This document shows, in pieces, positions 17,241 through 26,361 of a DNA stretch of 64,000 bases; within the stretch, counting starts at the first letter, position 1, and each line of letters opens with the position of its first letter. The DNA lies in NCBI GenBank assembly GCA_019639175.1, contig JAHBSK010000002.1, forward strand, positions 124,001 to 188,000. Direction: 5' to 3'. The notes beneath the pieces were generated by a model. The model saw nothing but the letters and a program-made list of their open reading frames with translations, had not been told where the DNA came from and did not search any database. This stretch comes from Acidobacteriota bacterium. Lineage in GTDB: Bacteria; Acidobacteriota; Blastocatellia; Pyrinomonadales; Pyrinomonadaceae. A program made the translations under genes and the position numbers.

Positions 17241-17315
17241 CAGAATAAATGCGACGCGGTCGAACTTGCGATCGACAACGCTGTCTGTCAACTCTACGGC
17301 CTGACCGATGACTAA
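17241..17315 (+). pseudogene. Relic of a DNA methyltransferase C-terminus
   Basis: After a stop at 17238-17240 the frame reads 24 codons ending AVELAIDNAVCQLYGLTDD and TAA. The I-D-x-x-V-x-x-LYGLT pattern is the typical end of large Eco57I/type IIG and PglX-like N6-adenine methyltransferases. No upstream part remains. A second relic with the same LYGLT codons lies at 18441-18485, on the other side of the DUF1016 gene. The call rests on a short motif. Confidence 0.35.
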
Positions 17316-17329
17316 ATCAATATTGTGGG

Positions 17330-18367
17330 ATGAAAATGAGCAACGAGATCACGCAGCAACATGACGAGTATAAATCTTGGGCGGAGTTCATTGCCGACAA
17401 GATCAAACTTGCCCAAACAAAAGCGGCTTTCAAGGTAAATGCGGAAATGCTTATGCTTTATTGGGAAATAGGAAATTCCATCCTAGAAAAGCAAAACCAA
17501 AGCGGCTGGGGAAGCAAAGTAATTGATCTTTTGTCGGCTGACCTGGCTAAACTTTTTCCTGAAAATTCGGGTTTCTCTGTTCGAAATCTTAAATATATGC
17601 GTGCCTTTTCCGAGGCTTATCCTCAGTTTCCGATCGTGCAAGTGCCGCTTGCACGATCACAAGATGAATTTGTGCAAGTGCCGCTTGCACAAATCACCTG
17701 GTACCATCACATCAGTTTATTGGCAAAAGTAAAAGACGTTGCAGAACGTGCGTTTTATATTGCCGAAACCGCTAAAAATGGGTGGAGCAGAGATGTCATG
17801 CTCTTGCAAATACAAAGCAACTTATATGCAAGGGATGGCAAAGCGTTGAACAACTTTGAAGTTACGTTGCCCGAATACCAATCCGATCTTGCAAAAAGCG
17901 TTTTCAAAGATCCATACAATTTTGATTTTTTGACGCTTTCAAGAAAAGCAAAAGAAATCGAACTTGAACGGTTATTAACGCAAAAAATTACCGATTTTCT
18001 TTTGGAGTTGGGAAAAGGCTTTGCCTTTGTAGGCAGGCAATACGCTATTGAAATTGACGACACTGATTACAAAATTGATCTGCTGTTTTATCATACCGTT
18101 TTACATGCTTATGTCGTCATAGAACTAAAAGCAGGTGAGTTTTTGCCGGAATATATTTCCAAACTCAACTTTTACATTAGTGCTGTTGACGACAAATTAA
18201 AAACACCTGCGGACGAGCCAACAATAGGACTTTTGCTGTGTGCTTCAAAGAGCAATGTGAAGGTTGAGTACGCAATGCGCGGCTTAACAAAACCTCTGGG
18301 CGTTGCTTCTTATCAGTTGGAACAGTTAGTTAAAGAAAACATCGACAAGCTGGAAAATAACGAATGA
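17330..18367 (+). CDS. DUF1016 (YhcG) family PD-(D/E)xK nuclease
   Basis: 345 residues. The N-terminal DUF1016 domain has LMLYWEIGNSILEKQ and FSVRNLKYMRAFSEAYPQF, followed by QITWYHHISLLAKV. The C-terminal half is a PD-(D/E)xK nuclease with the active-site strand pair YKIDLLFYH and YVVIELKAGEF. Family members are often found near restriction-modification genes and are presumed to act on nucleic acid or as accessory factors. Two 27-base inverted repeats lie inside the coding region and encode VQVPLA twice. The neighbourhood holds methyltransferase relics, suggesting a decayed defence locus. Confidence 0.88.
   Translation: MKMSNEITQQHDEYKSWAEFIADKIKLAQTKAAFKVNAEMLMLYWEIGNSILEKQNQSGWGSKVIDLLSADLAKLFPENSGFSVRNLKYMRAFSEAYPQFPIVQVPLARSQDEFVQVPLAQITWYHHISLLAKVKDVAERAFYIAETAKNGWSRDVMLLQIQSNLYARDGKALNNFEVTLPEYQSDLAKSVFKDPYNFDFLTLSRKAKEIELERLLTQKITDFLLELGKGFAFVGRQYAIEIDDTDYKIDLLFYHTVLHAYVVIELKAGEFLPEYISKLNFYISAVDDKLKTPADEPTIGLLLCASKSNVKVEYAMRGLTKPLGVASYQLEQLVKENIDKLENNE
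17632..17658. repeat. Inverted repeat within the DUF1016 gene, copy 1
   Basis: Core GTGCAAGTGCCGCTTGCAC, extended to 11-base arms by GATC on both sides. It encodes part of IVQVPLARS in frame. Confidence 0.75.
17668..17694. repeat. Inverted repeat within the DUF1016 gene, copy 2
   Basis: The same 19-base core as copy 1, exactly 36 bases (12 codons) downstream, but the outer arm bases are ATTT/AAAT instead of GATC/GATC. Both copies stay fully paired. Confidence 0.75.
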
Positions 18368-18440
18368 ATCAAATAAGAAAAACCAGAGGCAAAGCCTGCG
18401 GGGCAGATCGAACATCTGAGCAGACCTCATCGCCTCATGC

Positions 18441-18485
18441 GAAGATAATATCAATGAGATCGTAAAATAACTCTATGGCCTGACG
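18441..18485 (+). pseudogene. Second LYGLT relic downstream of the DUF1016 gene
   Basis: The frame reads EDNINEIVK, stop, LYGLT, again the end motif of large adenine methyltransferases, with a stop where Tyr is usual. The bases CTCTA-GGCCTGAC are shared with the relic at 17292-17305, except for one position. The rest of 18368-18627 shows no gene. Confidence 0.3.
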
Positions 18486-18627
18486 TGGGGGAAATCGCCA
18501 TTATGGAAGGTAAATAAGCCATTTAAAACCTGCTGTTATTCCCGACTCTGATCTGAATCGACCAATTTTCTAACACAGGACGTTGTGGCATTGGCTTAAG
18601 GGCGGTGTTTGGTTAAACTAACTTGAT

Positions 18628-19744
18628 ATGGAATTAGCAGAACTGCAAGCAAAACACGAAGAGATAAAAGAGAAAGTTACCCAACTTGGGAGGTTTCTTT
18701 GACCCGGCGGGAAAACAGGCCGAACTGGACAAGCTGGAGGAGCGGATATCGGAACCGGGTTTTTGGGACGATCCTGAAAATGCCCAAAAGGTAATGGGAC
18801 AGCGGAGCCGGATAGAAAAGGCACTGACCCGGCAAAAGGATTTTGAGACCGGCGTATCGGACGCTGAGGTGCTTTTTGAATTTGCCGAGACGGACGCCGA
18901 TTCGGCAAAGGAGCTAGAGGAACTCATCCTCCGGCTTGAAAAGGATGTGACAGCCGCAGAGGTGCAGTCGCTGCTTTCGGGCGAAACCGACGCCAATAAC
19001 GCCATCTGTTCGCTGCAGGCCGGTGCGGGCGGAACTGATGCTCAGGATTTTTGCCAGATGCTGTTGAGGATGTATATCCGATGGGCAGAGCGGAGAGGTT
19101 TTAAGGTAGAAATTCTTGATGAGCAATCGGGCGGCGAGGCCGGGATAAAATCCGCGACTTTTCGCGTTGAGGGCGATTACGCTTACGGCCTGTTGGCAAC
19201 CGAAGCCGGAGTTCACCGTCTGGTGCGCATATCGCCGTTCAATTCCGGCGGCAGCCGCGAAACGTCGTTTGCGTCGATGTTCGTCTCGCCTGAGATCGAC
19301 GAGAATATCGAGGTGAATATCGAGGATAAAGATCTTCGGGTCGATACCTATCGTTCATCCGGTGCGGGCGGCCAACACGTCAACGTTACGGACAGCGCCG
19401 TCAGGATAACGCACTTGCCGACCAATATCGTCGTTACGTGTCAGAACCAGCGTTCGCAGATACAGAACCGTGCCGTGGCAATGCAGGTTTTGCGGTCAAA
19501 GCTCTACGAACTGGAACTGGAAAAACGACGCGCCGAAACTGCCGACCTGGAAGCCAACAAGATGGACATCTCATTCGGTTCGCAAATACGAAACTACGTT
19601 CTGCATCCGTATCGCCTGGTCAAAGACACGCGGACAAAATACGAACAAACCGATGTCGAAGCCGTATTGGATGGTGATCTGGATGATTTTATAAAGGAAT
19701 TTTTGTTGTATAAAAAGACCGCAGGTGTTGGGAATGCGGGGTAA
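18628..19744 (+). CDS. prfB: Peptide chain release factor 2, with programmed +1 frameshift
   Basis: RF2 recognises UGA and UAA stops and releases the peptide. The first 24 codons run from ATG 18628 to an in-frame TGA at 18700-18702. The context GGGAGG-TTT-CTT-TGA-C is the classical autoregulatory frameshift site: an internal Shine-Dalgarno, then CTT-TGA-C. A +1 shift on CTT continues as DPAGKQAEL into the long frame, giving about 371 residues. The recognition loop SPF (ISPFNSGGSRE) and the catalytic GGQ (SSGAGGQHVNVTDSAVR) are both present. Synthesis is thus controlled by RF2 level. Confidence 0.97.
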
Positions 19745-19766
19745 CTTTGCGGTATAAATTTGAGGG

Positions 19767-19876
19767 TGTCTGAAAGGTTCTTTTATGTGTCTTCGTTCTG
19801 TGTTTTCTGTGTTAAAGCTTCTGCAGCTTTAGGAAATAGCACAGAACACACAGATAAAAGCCGAAATACACAGAAT
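19767..19876. repeat. Interspersed repeat with long imperfect inverted arms, copy A
   Basis: Starts TGTCTGAAAGGTTCTTTT, then the left arm built of TTCTGTG/TTTCTGTGTT blocks, a short middle AAGCTTCTGCAGCTTT, and a right arm with CACAGAACACACAGATAAAA. The same layout and many identical bases occur at 44619-44719. It occupies the gap between prfB and ftsK. Confidence 0.6.
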
Positions 19877-19899
19877 TGACCGGGCTTTGCGACTAATTG

Positions 19900-22428
19900 A
19901 TGAAGATCTGTCCAAAATGCAGCAAGACCTATAAGGACGACGAGCTGAATTTCTGTCTCGACGACGGAGCGACGCTGCTCAAAAAAAAGAACGGAGCAGT
20001 GGCGGAGGCGTCGCGGGTCAATGAGGTACTTGCCATCGTTCTGCTGGCGTTTGCCGTGCTGACCTTTCTTTGTCTGGTCTCGTTCAACCCAAGCGATCCG
20101 ACCTTCAACACAGCTTCGTCAGAAAAGGTGCAGAACTGGATCGGGGTCGTCGGGGCAAATTTTGCCGAGCTTCTTTTTTCGATAGCCGGCATCATCGCTT
20201 ACATACTTCCGGCATTGCTTGGGCTTATCGCGTGGCGGGTGTTTCGTTCGGCGGTGCTGCGGCCGCCCATTTATCGAGTCATCGGGTTTGCCCTGTTCGT
20301 TTTCTCGGCTGCGGGTTTGGCCGCAATGGCCGGATGGCACGGCGGAATGATCGGCGGTTTTGCGGCCCATTACGCAACATATCTGCTGTCGGCTGTCGGT
20401 GCAACGATACTGCTTTTTGCATCGTTCATCGTATCTCTGCTGCTTATCACTGATCTGAGTTTTCTGGATTTTTCGGACAGCTTTCGCGTCGCGAAAGAGA
20501 ATTTCAAGATCCATTTTGATGAGTGGAAAGATAATCGCGAGAAGGCACGAGCCGAACAGGAATCTCTTGCAGCGGCCGATGCGTCGTTGCTGAAAACCCG
20601 AAACGCTCGTGCAGGAAAGAAAAAGGATGAATCGCCTACGGTAACGATAAGCGATCCGGCAAAAACAAAAGCGAACATCGCTGAAACTATGGCCGCTGCT
20701 GCCGCAGAAGCTCCTTTCGGGCCGGATCAGCAAGCGTCTGATCAAGACCAGATTCCGCCGACCATCGTCGTTCCTGAAACTCCCGTCAAGGAACAGCCCG
20801 ACACGGCTCCTGCCGAAGGCGATATTCCGGTCGCTCCGGTAAAGCACACCGGCGATCTGACGGAAGAAACGCCGCCTGACAACGAAGAGGCCGATAAAGA
20901 AGATGAAGCCGGAGAAACCGACGACGCCATTCCGATCACCACCGGCGACGCGGACAAATTTGCAAACTATGTTCTTCCAAGTTCTCAGCTTTTAGACCCG
21001 TCCGACCCGCCGATAGAACAAAAGAACAACGAACTGCAAGAGACGGCGCGTTTGCTGGTCGAAAAGACAAGGGAATTTAACGTCGCCGGAAAGGTCGTGA
21101 ACATCTGTCCGGGGCCGGTCGTGACGACCTATGAATTCAAACCCGATCCCGGTGTGAAATATTCGCGCGTCACGGGCCTTGTTGATGACCTCTGCCTCGC
21201 CCTAAAGGCCGAGTCGATCCGCATCGACCGCATTCCGGGCAAGGCGTATGTCGGCATCGAGGTGCCAAACCAAAAACGCGAAACGATAAAGCTGCGTGAC
21301 GTAATAGAATCAAAGAAATTTGCCGAATCGCAATCGCTGCTGACCGTTGCCCTGGGCAAGACCATTGACGGGCTGAATTACGTTGCCGATCTGGCAAAGA
21401 TGCCGCATCTGCTGATAGCCGGAGCGACCGGAGCCGGAAAATCGGTCGGTGTCAATTCGCTGGTCGTTTCTATTTTATATAAGGCAAAGCCGGATGAAGT
21501 GAAGTTCATCATGGTCGATCCGAAACGGCTTGAACTTGGCGTCTATGCCGATATACCTCATCTTGCTACGCCGATAATAACCGATCCGAAACGGGCCGCT
21601 ATCTCGCTGAAATGGGCCGTTACCGAAATGGAACGCCGCTACAAGGACCTTGCCGGATACGGCGTCAGGAACATTGACGGCTATAACGCGGAGGCGAAAC
21701 GGCGAAACTCGCTGGAACAATGGGACGACAACGGCGAGCCGCACCGCCTGCTGCCGTATATCGTTATCATAATCGATGAACTCGCCGACCTGATGATGGT
21801 CAGCGGAAAAGAGGTCGAAGAATCCATCACACGCCTTGCACAAATGGCGCGTGCCGTCGGCATCCATCTGGTTTTGGCAACGCAGAGGCCGTCGGTCGAT
21901 GTCATTACGGGATTGATAAAGGCAAATTTCCCGTCACGCATTTCGTTCCGCGTTTCGTCAAAGGTCGATTCCCGGACGATCATCGACGCCAACGGAGCCG
22001 AGGGGCTTTTAGGGCGCGGAGACATGCTCTTTTTGCCGCCTGCCACGGCTCAGGTCGTGCGCGTTCACGGTGCTTATGTTGATGAAAAAGAGATCGCGGC
22101 AATAGTCGATCAGATCAAACGTCAGGGCAGGCCGGAATATGATACGACCATCACCAAGAGCGAGGAAGAACTGGACGACGGCGGCGAATTGCCGGGCCGC
22201 AAAGATCCGCTTTTCTGGGACGCGTTGAAATGTGTGGTCAGCGCAAAACGCGGATCGACATCGCTGCTGCAGCGGCACCTGAGGATCGGTTACGGACGCG
22301 CCGCCGCCATTCTGGACGCGATGGTTCGCGAAGGCTATATCGGCGATATGGACGGCAGCACGCGTGCGAGGCCTGTTCTGCAAAAGGCATACGACGACCT
22401 GCAAGATCTTTCCGAAATGGAGAATTGA
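19900..22428 (+). CDS. ftsK: DNA translocase FtsK/SpoIIIE with N-terminal zinc ribbon
   Basis: 842 residues. It pumps chromosomal DNA at the division septum. An unusual N-terminus has CPKCSKTYKDDELNFCLDDG, a likely zinc-ribbon remnant (Cys-x2-Cys then one Cys). Four or more transmembrane helices follow (about 45-190), then an acidic Pro/Glu-rich linker (about 200-350). The motor has Walker A GATGAGKSVGVNSL and Walker B IIIIDELADLMM. The C-terminal gamma winged helix ends near GSTRARPVL and would read polarity sequences. The ATG at 19900 is preferred over an upstream TTG. Confidence 0.95.
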   Translation: MKICPKCSKTYKDDELNFCLDDGATLLKKKNGAVAEASRVNEVLAIVLLAFAVLTFLCLVSFNPSDPTFNTASSEKVQNWIGVVGANFAELLFSIAGIIAYILPALLGLIAWRVFRSAVLRPPIYRVIGFALFVFSAAGLAAMAGWHGGMIGGFAAHYATYLLSAVGATILLFASFIVSLLLITDLSFLDFSDSFRVAKENFKIHFDEWKDNREKARAEQESLAAADASLLKTRNARAGKKKDESPTVTISDPAKTKANIAETMAAAAAEAPFGPDQQASDQDQIPPTIVVPETPVKEQPDTAPAEGDIPVAPVKHTGDLTEETPPDNEEADKEDEAGETDDAIPITTGDADKFANYVLPSSQLLDPSDPPIEQKNNELQETARLLVEKTREFNVAGKVVNICPGPVVTTYEFKPDPGVKYSRVTGLVDDLCLALKAESIRIDRIPGKAYVGIEVPNQKRETIKLRDVIESKKFAESQSLLTVALGKTIDGLNYVADLAKMPHLLIAGATGAGKSVGVNSLVVSILYKAKPDEVKFIMVDPKRLELGVYADIPHLATPIITDPKRAAISLKWAVTEMERRYKDLAGYGVRNIDGYNAEAKRRNSLEQWDDNGEPHRLLPYIVIIIDELADLMMVSGKEVEESITRLAQMARAVGIHLVLATQRPSVDVITGLIKANFPSRISFRVSSKVDSRTIIDANGAEGLLGRGDMLFLPPATAQVVRVHGAYVDEKEIAAIVDQIKRQGRPEYDTTITKSEEELDDGGELPGRKDPLFWDALKCVVSAKRGSTSLLQRHLRIGYGRAAAILDAMVREGYIGDMDGSTRARPVLQKAYDDLQDLSEMEN

Positions 22429-22631
22429 CGAAGAGGTCGTCCTGAAGATGTCGCACCAAGATCAGTCAAAAACAGACACGACGTTTTTTTAACAAGACCC
22501 GAAAGGTTTTCCACAGAAATTGTGGAAAAGCAGCGAATTTCCGTGATGTTAATTCGTTCAAGTCTTTGTAACACAGGCACTTTTAGCATTTTGCACACAA
22601 ACGCGGCAGTGATGTCAGCCTTTTTGATAAG

Positions 22632-22946
22632 ATGCGTATTGCCAATATTTACAAAATTTTCGGCATTGCAGTTCTCGCCGCTCAAATGCTCGGCATGAGC
22701 GCGTGTTCGGACACGAGTCAGCCGCGACCAACTGAACATCACGCGGTTTCAGACGCGGTCAACATAAACACCGCGACGGCTGCGGAGCTGACGCGAATAC
22801 CTTACATCGGCGAAAAGACCGCAGAGCGGATCGTTGCATTTCGCGAGGCGAACGGCCGCTTTCGCCGGCCAGAAGAACTACTGCTCGTCCAGGGCATCAG
22901 CGATGAGCGATTCCGCCGAATAAGACACCTCATAAGGACCGAATGA
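22632..22946 (+). CDS. comEA: ComEA-type helix-hairpin-helix DNA-binding protein
   Basis: 104 residues. An N-terminal hydrophobic segment ends at GMSACSD, possibly a lipobox. A double helix-hairpin-helix follows: VNINTATAAELTRIPYIGEKTAERIVAFRE, then the ELLLVQGISDERFRRIR part. ComEA binds incoming DNA at the membrane during natural transformation. It lies nine bases upstream of comEC, the usual pairing, and is much shorter than pilus-linked forms with an extra linker domain. Confidence 0.88.
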   Translation: MRIANIYKIFGIAVLAAQMLGMSACSDTSQPRPTEHHAVSDAVNINTATAAELTRIPYIGEKTAERIVAFREANGRFRRPEELLLVQGISDERFRRIRHLIRTE

Positions 22947-22955
22947 TCAGCACAG

Positions 22956-25679
22956 ATGACCGCAGTTGCCCGCACATCCGGCTTTACCACACATCCGCTT
23001 GTCTGGCTTTTCTCGGCGTTTGCTGCCGGTGTCATCATTGGCCGATATACGGACGGAGCATTCTGGCCGGTGCTTATCGGATGCGTGATATGCGCTCTCT
23101 GCGCGTTATTTTTCCGAGGACGAATGGCGGGAACTTTTTTTCTGCTGGCGGCCTTTCTTTGTGCGGGGACGTTCCGTTCCGAGGTCGAGACAGCAAGCAT
23201 CGCTCCCGACAGGCTCAGGTCAATTTATGACAACGGCGCTATTGCATCAGGTGAGACGGTCGAAGTAAAGGGCCGCGTCGCCGGAGCAACTGAACCGGCA
23301 TTTGGCGGACGTTTTATCGTTCTGGAAGCCGATGAGATCGGACACGCGGGCAATGTGCGGAAAGTTTCCGGGCGTGTCCGCCTGTTTGTCGCCGCCCGAT
23401 CTGCAGAAGCATTGGATGATCTGGAGCGTTTGAAGATCAGAGACGGTTCTGACATAAGGTTTACCTGCGAGCTTGAACGTGAAGAAAAGTTTCTGACGCC
23501 GGGTATTTCTTCACGCAAGGAGATGCTGGATCGGCAGGGTGTGGATGCCGCATGTTCGGTCAAAAGCCCGCTTCTATTGGAGGTTGAAACGGCCAAAGGG
23601 TTTCGCGGGCCGATGGAGGCCGTACACGACGCCCGCCTGTGGCTGATGGACGAGGTGAGAAGGAAATTTTCGCCGCGAACCGCCGGCATTCTGATCGCGT
23701 CATCGCTCGGCGGCAAGCATTTTCTGGACAAGCCGACGGCTGACATTTTTCGCGAAGGCGGCACGTTTCATGTACTTGTCATTTCCGGGCTGCATATAAC
23801 GTTCATTGGCGGCATACTGCTGTTTTTGGTGAGCCGCTTTACTGCAAAACGTAAGTGGCAGTTCATCATCACTGCGCCGCTTCTGTGGGCGTTCTCGCTT
23901 GCGGTCGGCGGCGAGCCGCCTGTTGTACGGGCGTGTCTGATGTTCACGGCCATCCTGTTTGGATTGGCAATGTTCAGAAATTCCTCGCCGCTGAACGCCC
24001 TCGGGCTGACGACGCTTGCTCTTATCGCGTGGCGGCCAGACGACCTGTTCTCGCCGTCATTTCAGCTAACGTGCGCCAGTATGCTCGGCATTGTAATTTT
24101 CGCGATGCCTCTGATAGAAAGGCTCCGCGCGATCGGCAAGTGGATGCCGACGGCAGAGCATCCATTTCCGCCAAATACAAGTGAAGGGCTGAGGACATTT
24201 TGCGAAACTTTGTATTGGAACGAGGCCGCGTGGGAGATCGAGGGCAAGCGAAACGTCTGGTCTGCCCGTTTGTTCAAGCGTCCGCTTCGCGGCAAATATC
24301 TCACTTATTCAATGCGCCGTTTCGCTGCATACGTGACCGAGGTCTTAATAGTATCTGTCTCGGTTCAGGTACTGCTGCTGCCGTTTCTGATCGTTTATTT
24401 TCATCGTGTGCCGGTCGCGTCTCTGATACTTAATATCTGGGTCGGCGTTTTGCTGGCGTTGGAAAGTTTTGCGACCATCGCGGCGATCCTTGCCGGAAGC
24501 GTCGCCGATATTTTGTCCGTGCCGTTCGTTGAACTGACGGAAATGTTCAACAGGCTGATGCTTTGGAGTTCCGCCGTCATGGTCGAAGGCCCGCTGGGCG
24601 GTCTGCGGGTTCCTGTTTATTCGGGTTTTGGACGCATCTTTTACTTTATCTATTTTGTTCCTGCCCTGGTTTTGGCGTGGCTGCTCTACCGATGGGATGT
24701 TTTCGCCATCAGCCGCAAGGATGCGGGGTCAAGGCCGCGTGTCTTTGGAGTTACTTCCGCTGTAATGCTGATGATCGTTGCTTCGGTCATCACTTTTCAT
24801 CCGTTCAGTTCGCCCCGACCTGACGGCAAACTGACGGTAGAGTTCCTTGACGTCGGGCAGGGCGACGCGACATTTATCACTTTCCCCGACGGCAGGACGA
24901 TGCTCGTTGACGGCGGCGGCAGAGTAAATTTCGGCAGCGGCGGAGATGACGGCGAACAGTTCGTTCCCGACGGGCCGACCATCGGCGAAGCGGTCGTTTC
25001 AGAATTTTTATGGGAGCGCGGATATTCGTCCGTCGATATGCTTGTGGCAACTCACGCAGACACCGATCATGAACAGGGCTTGGTCGATGTCGCCCGTAAT
25101 TTTGATATTTCGGCGGTGTATCTGTCGTCAGTTCACGGCGAGGGAGATCATACGCGGGAACTTAAAGATGTGTTGGCAAAGAAACGTGTGCCGATAGTTG
25201 AACTTGCGAGAGGCGAATGGTTCGATGTCGGCGGTGTCAGCGTTGAGGTGATATATCCGCCGTATGATATTGGCACTGAGGCAATGTCGCGTAATGACAG
25301 GTCTTTAGTGATCAGGTTGACCTACGGACGCAGAAGTTTTCTCTTAACAGGTGATATTGAGGCCGCAAGCGAAAAGGAGATAATTGCTTTTGCGGGGCTG
25401 CTGACGACCGACGTTGTGAAAGTTCCTCACCACGGCAGCCGGACTTCCTCGACCAGAGAGTTTATCTCAAAGGCCGCTCCTTCAATCAGCGTCATCTCCG
25501 CCGGTAGGAGGTCGATGTTCGGACATCCTCACCCTGAAACGATAAGGACGCTGACGGAATATGGGTCGAAAATAGTTACAACCGGCCGGGACGGCACGAT
25601 CACGGTTTCAACTGACGGAGATGAACTTTTCATATCAACATTTCGATCTGATCTGCCGGTTCTCTTTCAACCTCGTTAA
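22956..25679 (+). CDS. comEC: ComEC/Rec2 DNA uptake channel
   Basis: 907 residues. It transports single-stranded DNA across the inner membrane in transformation. The N-terminal membrane region and DUF4131 part come first. The competence core has GTFHVLVISGLHITFIGG (near residue 268), followed by multiple helices to about 620. The C-terminal metallo-beta-lactamase-like domain starts VEFLDVGQGDATFITFP and has ATHADTDHEQG and PHHGSRTSST metal-site motifs. The order comEA-comEC with nine bases between them indicates an operon. The organism therefore probably has transformation genes, although pilus genes are not in this window. Confidence 0.93.
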   Translation: MTAVARTSGFTTHPLVWLFSAFAAGVIIGRYTDGAFWPVLIGCVICALCALFFRGRMAGTFFLLAAFLCAGTFRSEVETASIAPDRLRSIYDNGAIASGETVEVKGRVAGATEPAFGGRFIVLEADEIGHAGNVRKVSGRVRLFVAARSAEALDDLERLKIRDGSDIRFTCELEREEKFLTPGISSRKEMLDRQGVDAACSVKSPLLLEVETAKGFRGPMEAVHDARLWLMDEVRRKFSPRTAGILIASSLGGKHFLDKPTADIFREGGTFHVLVISGLHITFIGGILLFLVSRFTAKRKWQFIITAPLLWAFSLAVGGEPPVVRACLMFTAILFGLAMFRNSSPLNALGLTTLALIAWRPDDLFSPSFQLTCASMLGIVIFAMPLIERLRAIGKWMPTAEHPFPPNTSEGLRTFCETLYWNEAAWEIEGKRNVWSARLFKRPLRGKYLTYSMRRFAAYVTEVLIVSVSVQVLLLPFLIVYFHRVPVASLILNIWVGVLLALESFATIAAILAGSVADILSVPFVELTEMFNRLMLWSSAVMVEGPLGGLRVPVYSGFGRIFYFIYFVPALVLAWLLYRWDVFAISRKDAGSRPRVFGVTSAVMLMIVASVITFHPFSSPRPDGKLTVEFLDVGQGDATFITFPDGRTMLVDGGGRVNFGSGGDDGEQFVPDGPTIGEAVVSEFLWERGYSSVDMLVATHADTDHEQGLVDVARNFDISAVYLSSVHGEGDHTRELKDVLAKKRVPIVELARGEWFDVGGVSVEVIYPPYDIGTEAMSRNDRSLVIRLTYGRRSFLLTGDIEAASEKEIIAFAGLLTTDVVKVPHHGSRTSSTREFISKAAPSISVISAGRRSMFGHPHPETIRTLTEYGSKIVTTGRDGTITVSTDGDELFISTFRSDLPVLFQPR

Positions 25680-25743
25680 AACGACAGGCCTTTGATAATG
25701 GCATGATCGGCAGGGATATTACGCATATTCTGTTGAGGTCACA

Positions 25744-26169
25744 ATGAGTTTAATACCATTTCTGGTCGCCGGAATATTTCTGTTCATTGCTTATAGCAGC
25801 AAAAGTGCCGCCGATGCAAAAGCCAAAAACTGGGTCACGGTAAGAGGTAAGGTGCTTGAGATCAAAAGTTATTGGACCAACCGCAAACATTACTTTCCCG
25901 TCGTTGCTTTTCATACTGTTCAAGGCGGGCAGCACTTGTTCCATGGAAAAGGTTCGAGAAATATGCTGTATCAGGCTGGACAGATCGTTGATGTTGTTTA
26001 TGACCCCCAAAATCCCGCACATGCCGAGGTCAGGTATGATCTTAGCGACACCGAAATGCGGAGGTGGCGCTATATGATAGCTGCCTTTTTTCTGTTCGGA
26101 GCCTTTGTTTTTCTCGTTTTCGATCTGATCATAGTCATCGGAGGCCTCCTGGCGGTCATTAACGCATAA
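25744..26169 (+). CDS. DUF3592 membrane protein
   Basis: 141 residues. A first transmembrane helix near 3-18 is followed by a small beta domain with WVTVRGKVLEI and VVDVVYDPQNPAHAEV, then a second helix (about 105-138). This layout is that of DUF3592, whose function is unknown. It starts 64 bases after comEC and is followed by a repeat-rich gap. Confidence 0.75.
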   Translation: MSLIPFLVAGIFLFIAYSSKSAADAKAKNWVTVRGKVLEIKSYWTNRKHYFPVVAFHTVQGGQHLFHGKGSRNMLYQAGQIVDVVYDPQNPAHAEVRYDLSDTEMRRWRYMIAAFFLFGAFVFLVFDLIIVIGGLLAVINA

Positions 26170-26204
26170 AAAAGAGATCGAGCGTTAGGAAGAATGCGCA
26201 GGAG

Positions 26205-26297
26205 TGTTTATTTCTTCGTGCCTTTGCAGCTTTTTGGCTGCCCGATGGAATTTGCCACAAAAACGCGAAGACACCAAGTTTCGCAAAGAAAAACCAA
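26205..26297. repeat. Degenerate interspersed repeat of the CTTTGCG type
   Basis: A left part CTTCGTGCCTTTGCAG and a right part GCCACAAAAACGCGAAGACACC...CGCAAAG form a loose inverted pair. It resembles the long palindromic intergenic repeats seen elsewhere in this window but is more decayed. Confidence 0.35.
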
Positions 26298-26361
26298 GGA
26301 AAACCGTCTAATGCGGAACCCGGGTTCAAGTGTTATTTACGATAACAGAACCGGCTCCGGG

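Noticed and set aside
17632..17694. Repeated palindromes considered as a CRISPR array
   Set aside because: Only two units, in frame within a protein gene, and no cas genes anywhere in the window.
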